From: an uncultured Acetatifactor sp. | Lineage (GTDB): Bacteria > Bacillota > Clostridia > Lachnospirales > Lachnospiraceae | DNA length: 64,000 nucleotides | NCBI GenBank assembly: GCA_910586485.1 | Contig: CAJUIA010000003.1 | Span: 62,001 to 126,000, forward strand | Direction: 5' to 3' | Shown: positions 8,980 to 17,629 of the stretch, in pieces | How the letters are laid out: every line of letters begins with the position of its first letter | How positions within the stretch are numbered: position 1 is the stretch's first letter | Made by a program: the position numbers and the translations under genes | Notes under the pieces: generated by a model | What the model saw: the letters and a program-made list of their open reading frames with translations, nothing else | Databases searched by the model: none | Told to the model about the DNA's origin: nothing

Positions 8980-9990
8980 ATGAAGAGGAAAGCGGTTATT
9001 ATAGGATGCGGGGGAATCGCACAGGTACATGCTCAGGCGCTTGCAGCGCTGGACGGAGTAGAATTGTGCGCTTTTGCAGACCGCAGAAAAGAGAGGGCGG
9101 AAGAGCTTGCTGCCCGGTACGGCGCAGGCAGGGCGCAGTCTTATGGGGACCTTGAGGAAATGCTGGCCGTAGAGAGGCCGGATGTGGTACATATCTGCAC
9201 GCCCCATTATCTCCATGTTCCCATGGTGGTGAAGGTGCTGGAAAGCGGCGGTGCGGCTTTTATGGAGAAACCGCCTGCAATTTCAATACAGCAGTTTGAA
9301 GAGCTGAAAAATACAGCGGGGAGCGGAAACCGGCTGGGAATTTGCTTTCAAAACCGCTATAACGCGTCCGTGAAAAAAGTAGATGAGCTGCTGCATGCGG
9401 GAAGCCTGGGGGAGGTGAAGGGAGGCAGGGCCTTTGTCACCTGGTGCAGGGAGGCGGAATATTATCAGAGCAGCGACTGGCGGGGCAGGCGGGATACGGA
9501 AGGAGGCGGCGCTCTGATCAATCAGGCCATTCATACGCTGGACCTTTTACTGCGGTGGCTGGGAGAGCCGGAGAGAGTGGAGGCATTCATGGGCAATCGT
9601 CACCTGCAGGGAGTGACGGAGGTGGAGGATACCGTGGAGGCCTATCTGGAATTTCCGCAGGGCAGGAGAGCCTGTTTTTATGCCACTACCGCCTATATGG
9701 CAGACGCTCCCGTATTGATAGAGCTGGCTTGTGAAAAAGGCAGCATCCGCCTGGAAGACGAGCGGGTGACGGTGCGTTACTTACAGGGGGATGAGGTTGT
9801 CTTTTCCTTAAAGGCGGGGCAGGCGGCAGGGAAAGCTTACTGGGGAAGCGGGCACGCAGCCTGTATTAAAGATTTTTATCAAAGTCTGGAGCAGGGAACG
9901 CCATATGCCAATGATCTGCAGTCAGTGGAAAATACCATGCAGGTGATGGCACGGATTTACGAAGTCGCAAAAGGCGAAAAGATTTTCTAA
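8980..9990 (+). CDS. Gfo/Idh/MocA family oxidoreductase (first of two)
   Basis: NAD(P)-dependent dehydrogenase of sugars, inositols or related polyols. The N-terminal Rossmann motif GCGGIAQVHAQAL, the ICTPHYLHVPMV strand, the EKPPA active-site motif (about residue 95) and the C-terminal substrate domain with EGGGALINQAIHTLDLLLRWLG are all present; about 336 aa. ATG 8980 is preferred because AGGAG lies ten bases upstream; ATG 8971 is too close to it. Only 21 bases separate it from a second family member, and a TIM-barrel epimerase follows. This fits a short pathway in which a sugar is oxidised, epimerised and reduced. The actual substrate is not readable. Confidence 0.88.
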   Translation: MKRKAVIIGCGGIAQVHAQALAALDGVELCAFADRRKERAEELAARYGAGRAQSYGDLEEMLAVERPDVVHICTPHYLHVPMVVKVLESGGAAFMEKPPAISIQQFEELKNTAGSGNRLGICFQNRYNASVKKVDELLHAGSLGEVKGGRAFVTWCREAEYYQSSDWRGRRDTEGGGALINQAIHTLDLLLRWLGEPERVEAFMGNRHLQGVTEVEDTVEAYLEFPQGRRACFYATTAYMADAPVLIELACEKGSIRLEDERVTVRYLQGDEVVFSLKAGQAAGKAYWGSGHAACIKDFYQSLEQGTPYANDLQSVENTMQVMARIYEVAKGEKIF

Positions 9991-10011
9991 GGCGGCAGAA
10001 AGAGAGGAATT

Positions 10012-11166
10012 ATGGAACAGGTCAGACTGGGAATTATCGGGATCGGCGGCATGGGAAGCAATCATGCCAGAAGCATTTTGGAAGGGAAAGTGCCGGAGCT
10101 TAAGCTGACGGCGGTAGCTGATGTGCGGGAGGCCAGAAGAGACTGGGCGAAACGGGAGCTGCCGCCGGAGACGGCGGTTTACGGAGAGGGCAGAGAGCTG
10201 ATTGAGAGCGGCAGCTGCGACGCGGTGCTGATTGCCACGCCCCATTATCTGCATCCGGAGCTGGTGATTTATGCCCTGGAGCATGGTCTTCATGCCCTCA
10301 GTGAAAAGCCGGCCGGAGTTTATACCAAACAGGTGCGGGAGATGAACGAGGCAGCGGCAAAGTGCGATAAGGTATTTGCCATCATGCTGAATCAGCGGAC
10401 GAATTGTGTTTACCGCAAGATGCACGAGCTGATTACCGGCGGGGAGCTGGGGCAGATCAAGCGGGTAAACTGGATCATTACGGACTGGTATCGTACTCAG
10501 AGCTATTATGACGCGGCGGACTGGAAGGCCACCTGGGACGGGGAAGGCGGCGGAGTGCTGCTGAATCAGTGCCCTCATCAGCTGGATCTGGTCCAGTGGC
10601 TGTGCGGCCTGCCGGTACGGGTCAGAGCTTTCTGCCATGAGGCAAAATGGCATGACATAGAGGTGGAGGACGACGTGACGGCTTACATGGAATATGAGAA
10701 CGGGGCAACGGGGGTTTTTGTGACGTCTACGGCAGATACTCCGGGTACCAACCGACTGGAAATTACTCTGGAAATGGGCAAGCTGGTATGCGAAAACAAT
10801 AAGCTGCTGCTGTACCGCCTGAGCGAAAATGAAAGAGTTTTCTGCAAGACCTCAAAGGAAGGCTTTGCCCAGCCGCAGTGCAGGCTGGAGGAAGTGGAGA
10901 CGGACGGGCTGAACGAACAGCATATCGGCGTGATGAAGGCATTTGCCGGCAGGATTCTCCACGGCACGCCGCTGGTAGCAGAAGGCAGGGAGGGAATTCG
11001 CGGGCTGACTCTCTCCAATGCCATGCACCTTTCCAGCTGGCTGGATCAAATGATAGAGCTTCCCTTTGACGAAGAGCTTTTCCTGCAGGAGCTTAATAAA
11101 AGGCGAGCCACATCCAGGAAAAAGACGGGCAGCGGCGTGGTGTTCGACACGGCGGGAACTTATTAG
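10012..11166 (+). CDS. Gfo/Idh/MocA family oxidoreductase (second of two)
   Basis: A 384-aa relative of the preceding gene, likewise NAD(P)-binding: IGIGGMGSNHARSI at the N-terminus, LIATPHYLHPELVI, SEKPAGV (EKP catalytic motif, about residue 100) and EGGGVLLNQCPHQLDLVQWLCG in the substrate domain. The two proteins share layout but differ widely in sequence, so they are likely to act on different intermediates rather than being a recent duplication. The last ~20 residues (RRATSRKKTGSGVVFDTAGTY) form a basic extension. A short tandem repeat begins at its stop codon. Confidence 0.88.
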   Translation: MEQVRLGIIGIGGMGSNHARSILEGKVPELKLTAVADVREARRDWAKRELPPETAVYGEGRELIESGSCDAVLIATPHYLHPELVIYALEHGLHALSEKPAGVYTKQVREMNEAAAKCDKVFAIMLNQRTNCVYRKMHELITGGELGQIKRVNWIITDWYRTQSYYDAADWKATWDGEGGGVLLNQCPHQLDLVQWLCGLPVRVRAFCHEAKWHDIEVEDDVTAYMEYENGATGVFVTSTADTPGTNRLEITLEMGKLVCENNKLLLYRLSENERVFCKTSKEGFAQPQCRLEEVETDGLNEQHIGVMKAFAGRILHGTPLVAEGREGIRGLTLSNAMHLSSWLDQMIELPFDEELFLQELNKRRATSRKKTGSGVVFDTAGTY

Positions 11167-11220
11167 GGAAAGAAAATCAGGGAAAGAAAATCAGGGAAAG
11201 AAAATTAGGGATAGAAAAAC
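11165..11220 (+). repeat. Four tandem copies of a 14-bp repeat
   Basis: The unit AGGGAAAGAAAATC occurs at 11165, 11179, 11193 and 11207, the last two copies with one and two changes. It starts at the stop codon of the second oxidoreductase and fills half of the spacer before the epimerase. Each copy is purine-rich. Slippage in copy number would change spacer length but no reading frame. Confidence 0.9.
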
Positions 11221-11289
11221 AGGAATGAATATGTCGGGGATAAGTGCATGTCAGAAGACGGCGGCCCTGCACGGCGGGATGGAGGAATC

Positions 11290-12174
11290 ATGTTTGAGAA
11301 TATTATACTGACAGGCTTTGGGGATGAGATTGATTCGCTTTTGGATCAGCAGATGCAGGTAATGGAAAAACTGCATATGAACCATATTGAAATGCGCGGC
11401 GTGGATGGCAGGGGCATTGAAACATATTCCGCAGATGAGGCGAAGGTGCTTAAAAAGCGTCTGGATGACAGAGGTTTTTTGCTTTCAGCCATCGGCTCGC
11501 CCCTCGGTAAAATCCGGATTACGGATGATTTTGAGGCCCACATGGAATTATTCAGGCATACGGTGGAGCTGGCTCATATCATGGGAACACCCAATATCCG
11601 CATGTTCAGCTTTTACGGCCCGGCGGAAAAGGACTTTTGCGGGGGAAAGGCGGATCCGGGCAAGGCGTGGCTTTCTGTCTGGCGGGATGAGGTTATGGAA
11701 CGTCTGGGACGGTTTACGGAGTATGCCGCGGCCAATGAGGCAGTTCTGCTGCACGAGAATGAGAAGGATATTTACGGGGAGATGGCGGCGGAATGTCTGG
11801 ACATCTTGAAACAGTTTGCAGGGGAGCATTTTAAGGCAGTGTTTGATTTTGCCAATTTTGTGCAGGCCGGTCAGGATACGCTGGAGGCCTATGAGCTGCT
11901 GAAGCCCTATATCGCCTATATTCATGTCAAGGATGCGCTGTTTAAAGACGGCAGTGTGGTCCCGGCAGGACAGGGGGACGGCAATGTGCCCGAAATTCTG
12001 GGGCGGCTGAAAGCGGAGGGTTACAGCGGTTATCTGTCAATAGAGCCTCATTTGTCCGAGTTTACGGGATTTTCCTCTCTGGAAAGGGGTGGCAGGATCG
12101 GCAAAAAGCTTACCGGTGAGGAAGCCTTTACCCTGGCGCATGAGGCGTTAACAGGGATCCTGGAAAAGTTATAA
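11290..12174 (+). CDS. Sugar phosphate isomerase/epimerase (xylose-isomerase-like TIM barrel)
   Basis: A 294-aa AP-endonuclease-2/xylose-isomerase-like TIM barrel, the fold used by tagatose epimerases, inosose dehydratase and isomerases. Metal-site candidates are visible: HENEKDIYGE (Glu, about residue 157), VFDFANFVQAG (Asp), YIHVKDAL (His) and LSIEPH (Glu). ATG 11290 follows GGAGGA directly at good spacing; the upstream extension runs through the repeat spacer and is not coding. It is the third gene of the cluster controlled, I infer, by the divergent AraC regulator. It could be an epimerase or a dehydratase. Confidence 0.85.
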   Translation: MFENIILTGFGDEIDSLLDQQMQVMEKLHMNHIEMRGVDGRGIETYSADEAKVLKKRLDDRGFLLSAIGSPLGKIRITDDFEAHMELFRHTVELAHIMGTPNIRMFSFYGPAEKDFCGGKADPGKAWLSVWRDEVMERLGRFTEYAAANEAVLLHENEKDIYGEMAAECLDILKQFAGEHFKAVFDFANFVQAGQDTLEAYELLKPYIAYIHVKDALFKDGSVVPAGQGDGNVPEILGRLKAEGYSGYLSIEPHLSEFTGFSSLERGGRIGKKLTGEEAFTLAHEALTGILEKL

Positions 12175-12204
12175 AAACGGAATGCGAAATATTATAACAA
12201 TAGC

Positions 12205-12233
12205 TTGTAAAATAGTGAATTGTTTAGTAAAAT
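12205..12233 (+). promoter_or_regulatory. Probable promoter of the EF-G-like gene
   Basis: TTGTAA at 12205-12210 and TAAAAT at 12228-12233, 17 bases apart and about 77 bases before the start codon, in an AT-rich gap after the epimerase gene. Confidence 0.5.
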
Positions 12234-12309
12234 GTTCATATGGGAGTTTGCAGTCCGTTTTCAGGATGTACCAGAATGCCCAAAATACTGCATAATTGGA
12301 GGAACTTAT

Positions 12310-14403
12310 ATGAAAGTTTACACAACCGACAAGATTCGCAATGTGGTGCTGTTAGGTCACGGCGGGAGCGGCAAGACGAGCCTGGTGGAAGCCATGGCTT
12401 ATCTGTCCGGAATTACTTCGAGAATGGGCAAGGTGTCTGACAAGAATACCATCAGCGATTATGACAAGGAAGAGCAGAAGCGTCAGTTCTCCATCAATAC
12501 CTCCGTTGTTCCGATCGAATGGGAAGGGTACAAGATCAATATCATGGACACTCCCGGTTATTTTGATTTTGTGGGCGAGGTGGAGGAAGCCGTCAGCGCC
12601 GCGGGAGCAGCCATTATCGTGGTCAACGGCAAGGCCGGTATTGAGGTTGGCGCCCAGAAGGCATGGGAGCTTTGTGAAAAGTATAAGCTGCCGAGAATGA
12701 TTTACGTGTCAAACATGGATGTGGATCATGCTTCCTTCCGTCAGGTGGTGGAGGATATGACGAACGCTTACGGTAAGAAGATGGCGCCCTTTAACCTGCC
12801 GATTCGCGAAAGCGAAAAGTTTGTGGGCTATGTCAACGTGATCGCGGAGACCGGAAACCGCTGGCAGGGCAAGGAAGTGGTGCCCTGTGAGATACCGGAG
12901 TACAATAAAGCAAATCTGCAGATCTGCCGGGATACTCTGATGGAGGCTGTGGCGGAGACCAGCGAAGAGATGATGGAACGCTATTTTGGCGGAGAAACCT
13001 TCTCGGAGGCGGAAATCAGAGCGGCTCTGCGGACCAATGTGTGCGACTGCAGTATCGTTCCCATGACCATGGGGTCAAATGTGTTGTGCCAGGGTGTGTA
13101 CACGCTGCTGGACGATATTGTGAAGTATTTCCCCAGCCCCGAAAACCGCAAGGTGGCAGGCATCAACATGAAGACCAACGAGATCTACAACGCGGATTAT
13201 GATTTCTCCAAGGCAAAATCCGCTTATATCTGGAAGACCATGGTAGATCCCTTTATCGGCAAGTATTCCCTGATCAAGGTGAATTCCGGCGTATTGAAGA
13301 CGGATGATCTGATCTATAACGTGGACAGGGACATTGAAGAAAAGATCGGCAAGCTTTATGTACTGCAGGGGAATAAGCCCATTGAGGTGCCGGAGCTTCA
13401 CGCAGGGGACATCGGCGCTTTGGCGAAGCTGACGGCGGCCAGAACCGGCAACAGCCTTTCTACCAAGGCAACCACCATCAAGTTCGGTAAGTTTGAGCTT
13501 TCTACGCCCTATACATACATGCGTTATAAGCCTAAGAATAAGGCAGATGTGGATAAAATATCCCAGGCTCTGCAGAAAATCGGCCATGAAGACCTGACCA
13601 TGAAGACCGTAAACGATGCGGAAAACCGTCAGACGCTGCTTTACGGCATGGGAGATCAGCATCTTGAGATCATTGTCAGCAGACTGTTAAATGAATACAA
13701 GGTGGAGGTAGAGCTTTCCAGACCCAAGGTAGCCTACCGGGAGACGATTAAGAAGCAGTCGGATGTAGAGTATAAGTATAAGAAGCAGACCGGCGGACAC
13801 GGCCAGTACGGTCATGTGAAAATGCGTTTCAGCCCTTCCGAGGATCTGGAGCAGGCTTATGTGTTTGAGCAGGAGGTAGTGGGAGGCGCGGTGCCCAAGA
13901 ACTATTATCCGGCCGTGGAAAAGGGTCTGCAGGAATCCGTGCTGAAAGGGCCTTTGGCGGCATACCCAGTGGTAGGTGTTAAGGCAGTATTGTACGACGG
14001 ATCTTATCATCCGGTGGATTCCTCCGAGCAGGCATTTAAGATGGCTACGATACAGGCCTTCAAGAAGGGCTTTATGGAGGCACATCCCGTTTTGCTGGAG
14101 CCGATTGCCAGCCTGAAGGTGACCATTCCCGACGCATATACCGGGGACGTTATGGGCGATCTGAATAAGCGGCGCGGGCGTGTCTTGGGCATGAATCCTG
14201 CACCCGGCGGAAAGCAGGTGGTGGAAGCGGAAATTCCCATGAGCTGTCTGTTCGGCTATTGCACGGACTTACGTTCCATGACCGGAGGCCGCGGAGAATA
14301 TGCTTATGAGTTTGTCCGTTACGAGCAGGCACCCTCCGACGTACAGGAGAAAGAAGTGGCCGCCAGGGCAGCAAAGGTTGCGGAGAGCGACGGCGAGGAA
14401 TAA
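12310..14403 (+). CDS. Elongation factor G-like translational GTPase (EF-G-2 type)
   Basis: A 697-aa five-domain protein of the EF-G superfamily but of the divergent EF-G-like group, not canonical FusA. The P-loop is GHGGSGKTS (residues 16-24) rather than AHIDAGKTT. The G3 motif reads DTPGYFDF (residues 80-87) with Tyr where canonical factors have the catalytic His. The G4 position reads SNMD (134-137) instead of NKMD. Domain IV and V segments are intact (GGHGQYGHVKMRF; RGRVLGMNPAPGGKQVVEAEIP; MTGGRGEYAYEF). ATG 12310 has GGAGGAAC before it. Canonical fusA normally sits with rpsL/rpsG and tuf, which are absent here. The role could be an alternative or stress elongation or recycling factor; it is unproven. 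Confidence 0.9.
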   Translation: MKVYTTDKIRNVVLLGHGGSGKTSLVEAMAYLSGITSRMGKVSDKNTISDYDKEEQKRQFSINTSVVPIEWEGYKINIMDTPGYFDFVGEVEEAVSAAGAAIIVVNGKAGIEVGAQKAWELCEKYKLPRMIYVSNMDVDHASFRQVVEDMTNAYGKKMAPFNLPIRESEKFVGYVNVIAETGNRWQGKEVVPCEIPEYNKANLQICRDTLMEAVAETSEEMMERYFGGETFSEAEIRAALRTNVCDCSIVPMTMGSNVLCQGVYTLLDDIVKYFPSPENRKVAGINMKTNEIYNADYDFSKAKSAYIWKTMVDPFIGKYSLIKVNSGVLKTDDLIYNVDRDIEEKIGKLYVLQGNKPIEVPELHAGDIGALAKLTAARTGNSLSTKATTIKFGKFELSTPYTYMRYKPKNKADVDKISQALQKIGHEDLTMKTVNDAENRQTLLYGMGDQHLEIIVSRLLNEYKVEVELSRPKVAYRETIKKQSDVEYKYKKQTGGHGQYGHVKMRFSPSEDLEQAYVFEQEVVGGAVPKNYYPAVEKGLQESVLKGPLAAYPVVGVKAVLYDGSYHPVDSSEQAFKMATIQAFKKGFMEAHPVLLEPIASLKVTIPDAYTGDVMGDLNKRRGRVLGMNPAPGGKQVVEAEIPMSCLFGYCTDLRSMTGGRGEYAYEFVRYEQAPSDVQEKEVAARAAKVAESDGEE

Positions 14404-14427
14404 AAGGCGAAACAGTTTAGGCATCCA

Positions 14428-14583
14428 CAGTCTGACGGCGACAGCCGGCCGTCATTCTCATTCGGACACGCTTGCGCTTGAGGCGCGACGCAACGGTACA
14501 TAGGCAAGCACAATACGCTTGCCAAGTACCGGCGTCTTGCACAGTCCTCATTGAGAACAACAGCCGGTTGTCGCCTGTTACTA
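14428..14583. repeat. ~155-bp imperfect inverted repeat (long hairpin element)
   Basis: Left arm GGCGACAGCCGGCCGTCATT (from 14437, continuing CTCA to 14460) pairs with right arm 14552-14575 (TGAGAACAACAGCCGGTTGT, then CGCC) with a handful of mismatches. Further in, GGTACATAGGCAAGC (ending near 14510) pairs with GCTTGCCAAGTACC (starting at 14518), leaving a loop of about seven bases. The left arm has ~14 extra bases. The element lies between the EF-G-like gene and the leuS promoter. It could be a miniature transposable element, a structured RNA or a strong terminator for the upstream gene; no coding sequence is visible. Confidence 0.7.
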
Positions 14584-14632
14584 GATTATGGGAAGCTGAA
14601 CCGCGACAGCCGCAGGGCAATATAAAATTTCT

Positions 14633-14660
14633 TGACAGAAGCAGGAAAAGAGGTTAAAAT
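14633..14660 (+). promoter_or_regulatory. leuS promoter
   Basis: TTGACA at 14633-14638 and TAAAAT at 14655-14660 with a 16-base spacer, directly before the T-box leader. Transcription should start near 14667. Confidence 0.75.
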
Positions 14661-14666
14661 AAGCGG

Positions 14667-14968
14667 TATCTTTAACAGAATATCAACAGACATTGATGAG
14701 GAATATTAAGGATTTCGGACTTTCAGAGAGCCGCCGGGCGGTGCGAGGCGGCAGAAAGATTTCCCCAACTGGCCTCGGAGTTCCTTTTTTGAAGCGTGCA
14801 TGCGCACGTGTGTAGGAAAAGGCGGCAGATACCGTTATCCATCCTAAAGTGCATGTGTAATCATCTAAGCGTTGCTTATGCCGGCCGCTTCGGGAAAAGC
14901 ACATGAAGTAGAGTGGTACCACGGAAAAAAGCCCTTTCGTCTCTATGCGGACGAGAGGGCTTTCTATA
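14667..14968 (+). promoter_or_regulatory. T-box leader, leucine-specific
   Basis: A tRNA-sensing leader upstream of leuS. The distal stem I has the family pattern AGAGAG-CCGCC-GGGCGGTGCGAGGCGGC (14725-14752). The candidate specifier codon is CTC (14774-14776) in ...GGCCTCGGAG..., matching leucine. The T-box sequence is GAGTGGTACCACGG (14911-14924), which pairs with the tRNA NCCA end, and a terminator hairpin follows. Uncharged tRNA-Leu should stabilise the antiterminator and allow leuS expression. Together with the inverted repeat and promoter, this accounts for the long gap 14404-15064. Confidence 0.92.
14931..14968 (+). terminator. T-box intrinsic terminator
   Basis: GCCCTTTCGTC (14931-14941) pairs with GACGAGAGGGC (14950-14960), 11 bp with one G-T wobble, followed by a short TTTCTAT tract. 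It is the alternative fold to the T-box antiterminator. Confidence 0.85.
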
Positions 14969-15064
14969 TGCGGACAGTGTGCCCTGAAATTCAGATCAGT
15001 CATTTGGCGAAGAATTATGAACGATTCGGCACACTGGGTAGGATGTCAAAAGGAGGAAAGAAAA

Positions 15065-17479
15065 ATGGCAGTACCTTATAACCATCACGAGGTGGAGCAA
15101 AAATGGCAGAAGGTCTGGGATGATGAGAAGGCATTCAAGACCTCCGATGATTATTCAAAGCCCAAATATTATGCGCTGGTGGAGTTCCCTTATCCTTCCG
15201 GGCAGGGGCTTCATGTGGGGCATCCCAGGCCCTATACGGCGCTGGACATTGTGGCCAGAAAGCGGAGGATGCAGGGATATAACGTGCTGTATCCCATGGG
15301 CTGGGACGCTTTCGGCCTGCCCACAGAGAATTATGCCATTAAAAATCATATTCATCCGAAGATCGTGACGAAGAACAATGTGGAGCGTTTTAAGGGGCAG
15401 CTTCACGCCCTGGGGTATTCCTTTGACTGGGACCGGGAGATTAACACCACGGATACGGATTACTATAAATGGACCCAGTGGATCTTTTTAAAGCTCTTTA
15501 AGGCAGGGCTTGCCTATAAAACGGAAATGCCCATCAACTGGTGTACCTCCTGCAAGGTGGGACTTGCCAACGAAGAGGTGGTCAACGGTGTCTGCGAGCG
15601 CTGCGGCGCGGAGGTAGTCCGCAAGGTAAAGAGTCAGTGGATGTTGAAAATTACGGAGTACGCGGATCAACTGATTCAGGGGCTTGACACGGTGGATTAT
15701 ATTGAGCGGGTCAAGGTTTCACAGCGCAACTGGATCGGTAAATCCACCGGCGCGGAGGTGGATTTCACCATAACCGGTAAGGAGGATAAGCTCCGGATCT
15801 ATACCACCAGGCCGGATACCCTGTTTGGTGCTACCTATATGGTGGTGTCTCCCGAACATCCTTTGATCGACAAGTATAAGGATGAGATCGGCAATTACGA
15901 AGAGCTTGCGGCTTACAGAGAGCAGGCGGCAAAGAAATCTGACTTTGAGAGGACAGAGCTGGCAAAGGACAAGACGGGTGTGGAAATCCAGGGGCTTACC
16001 GCCACCAATCCCGTTAATGGGAAGGAAATTCCTGTCTGGATTTCCGACTATGTACTGATGACCTATGGGACGGGAGCCATCATGGCTGTTCCTGCCCATG
16101 ACGAGAGAGACTGGGAGTTTGCAAAAAAGTTCGGTCTGCCCATTATCGAGGTGGTGGCCGGCAGCCCTGTCAGCGTGCAGGAGCAGGTGTTTGCGGACGT
16201 TGCCACGGGAACTCTGGTCAATTCCGATTTTTTAAACGGCCTGTCCGTAGCGGATGCCAAGGAAAAGATGATTGCTTTCCTGGAAGAAAAGGGGATTGGC
16301 CATAGCAAGACCAATTTCAAGCTTCGTGACTGGGTGTTTTCCAGGCAGCGGTACTGGGGAGAGCCCATACCCATTGTGCAGTGTGAAAAGTGCGGTTTTG
16401 TGCCTTTGGATGAGAGTGAGCTGCCGCTGCAGCTGCCGGAGGTGGAATCCTATGAGCCCACCGATAACGGCGAGTCGCCGCTGGCGGCCATGACGGACTG
16501 GGTAAATACTACCTGCCCTCATTGCGGCGGTCCTGCAAAGCGGGAGACGGATACCATGCCCCAGTGGGCCGGATCCTCCTGGTATTTCCTGCGCTATACG
16601 GATCCTCATAATCAGGAAGCGCTGGCAAGCAGGGAAGCGTTGGAATACTGGATGCCGGTGGATTGGTACAACGGCGGCATGGAGCATACCACTCTGCATT
16701 TGCTTTACTCCCGCTTCTGGCACAGATTTCTCTATGATCAAGGGGTGGTGCCCTGCGCCGAGCCCTACAGCAAGAGGACCAGCCACGGTATGATTTTAGG
16801 CTCTAACGGAGAGAAAATGTCCAAATCCAGAGGAAACGTGGTGAATCCGGATGATATTGTACGGGAATACGGGGCGGACACTCTGCGCACCTATGAAATG
16901 TTCATTGGGGCCTTTGACTTAAGCGCGGCCTGGAGCGAGGACGGCGTAAAGGGCTGCCGCAGATTCTTAGAGAGAGTCTGGAAGCTTCAGGATATGCTGA
17001 CGGAGGAAGAAGGATACAGTGCAGAGCTGGAGACAAAGCTGCACCAGACCATCAAAAAGGTATCCGGCGATTACGAAAACTTAAAATACAATACCGCCAT
17101 TGCCGCCATGATGGCGCTGATCAATGAATTCTATAAAAAGAATGCCGTCACCAGGGGAGAGTACAAAACGCTCCTTACGCTGTTAAATCCCGTAGCGCCT
17201 CATATTACGGAAGAGCTTTGGCAGGCAGCCGGCTTTGGCGGCAGGGTTTATCAGACCTCCTGGCCGGAATATGACGAGGCAAAGACCGTGGAAGCTCAGG
17301 TGGAGATTGCCGTTCAGGTAAACGGGAAGGTGCGCGCCACGATTTCCATACCTAAGGACATGGAAAAGGAAGCCGTGATTGCCGCCGCTAAGGAGGCCCT
17401 GGGGGATAAGCTCACCGGCAGTATTGTCAAGGAAATCTATGTGCCGGGGCGGATTGTAAATATTGTTGTAAAGGGATGA
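15065..17479 (+). CDS. leuS: Leucyl-tRNA synthetase
   Basis: Class I synthetase charging tRNA-Leu; 804 aa, normal for the bacterial form. Visible are the HIGH-type motif in FPYPSGQGLHVGHPRPYTALD (HVGH), the CP1 editing domain with TTRPDTLFGATYMVVSPEHPL (TRPDTLFG editing signature) and MAVPAHDERD, zinc-type cysteines CTSCKVGLANEEVVNGVCERCG and CEKCG/CPHCGG, the KMSKS motif (NGEKMSKSRGN), and the C-terminal tRNA-binding domain. ATG 15065 is preceded by AGGAGG eight bases away; upstream in-frame codons lie inside the T-box terminator. Expression is expected to respond to tRNA-Leu charging through the leader. Confidence 0.98.
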   Translation: MAVPYNHHEVEQKWQKVWDDEKAFKTSDDYSKPKYYALVEFPYPSGQGLHVGHPRPYTALDIVARKRRMQGYNVLYPMGWDAFGLPTENYAIKNHIHPKIVTKNNVERFKGQLHALGYSFDWDREINTTDTDYYKWTQWIFLKLFKAGLAYKTEMPINWCTSCKVGLANEEVVNGVCERCGAEVVRKVKSQWMLKITEYADQLIQGLDTVDYIERVKVSQRNWIGKSTGAEVDFTITGKEDKLRIYTTRPDTLFGATYMVVSPEHPLIDKYKDEIGNYEELAAYREQAAKKSDFERTELAKDKTGVEIQGLTATNPVNGKEIPVWISDYVLMTYGTGAIMAVPAHDERDWEFAKKFGLPIIEVVAGSPVSVQEQVFADVATGTLVNSDFLNGLSVADAKEKMIAFLEEKGIGHSKTNFKLRDWVFSRQRYWGEPIPIVQCEKCGFVPLDESELPLQLPEVESYEPTDNGESPLAAMTDWVNTTCPHCGGPAKRETDTMPQWAGSSWYFLRYTDPHNQEALASREALEYWMPVDWYNGGMEHTTLHLLYSRFWHRFLYDQGVVPCAEPYSKRTSHGMILGSNGEKMSKSRGNVVNPDDIVREYGADTLRTYEMFIGAFDLSAAWSEDGVKGCRRFLERVWKLQDMLTEEEGYSAELETKLHQTIKKVSGDYENLKYNTAIAAMMALINEFYKKNAVTRGEYKTLLTLLNPVAPHITEELWQAAGFGGRVYQTSWPEYDEAKTVEAQVEIAVQVNGKVRATISIPKDMEKEAVIAAAKEALGDKLTGSIVKEIYVPGRIVNIVVKG

Positions 17480-17541
17480 AGGATGAAAGCCTTTCCGAGT
17501 GTAAAACTACGGTGTCTAAGAACATAAGATAAGTAAAAAAT

Positions 17542-17579
17542 AGTAACAGTTCGGTTATGCAAATAATTGAACTGTTACT
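17542..17579. repeat. Perfect 11-bp inverted repeat upstream of the AT-rich islet
   Basis: AGTAACAGTTC (17542-17552) and GAACTGTTACT (17569-17579) are perfect complements around a 16-base loop, ending 11 bases before the next -35 box. On the plus strand no T-run follows, so it is a weak terminator for leuS at best; it could also be an operator for the gene that follows. Confidence 0.65.
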
Positions 17580-17590
17580 GAAAATATTTG

Positions 17591-17620
17591 TTGACATATA
17601 TGTATCATTTGATATATAAT
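17591..17620 (+). promoter_or_regulatory. Near-consensus promoter of the AT-rich islet
   Basis: Perfect TTGACA (17591-17596) and TATAAT (17615-17620) with an 18-base spacer. The expected start of transcription, about 17627, lies only a few bases before the first in-frame ATG (17630), which would make that message almost leaderless. Confidence 0.75.
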
Positions 17621-17629
17621 GTTTCAAAG

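Noticed and set aside
11165..11220. Short regular repeat considered as a CRISPR array
   Set aside because: Units are 14 bp and directly adjacent with no spacers, and no cas gene is near.
17588..17629. Upstream start of the islet membrane protein
   Set aside because: The codons overlap the TTGACA and TATAAT boxes, so they would not be transcribed from this promoter.
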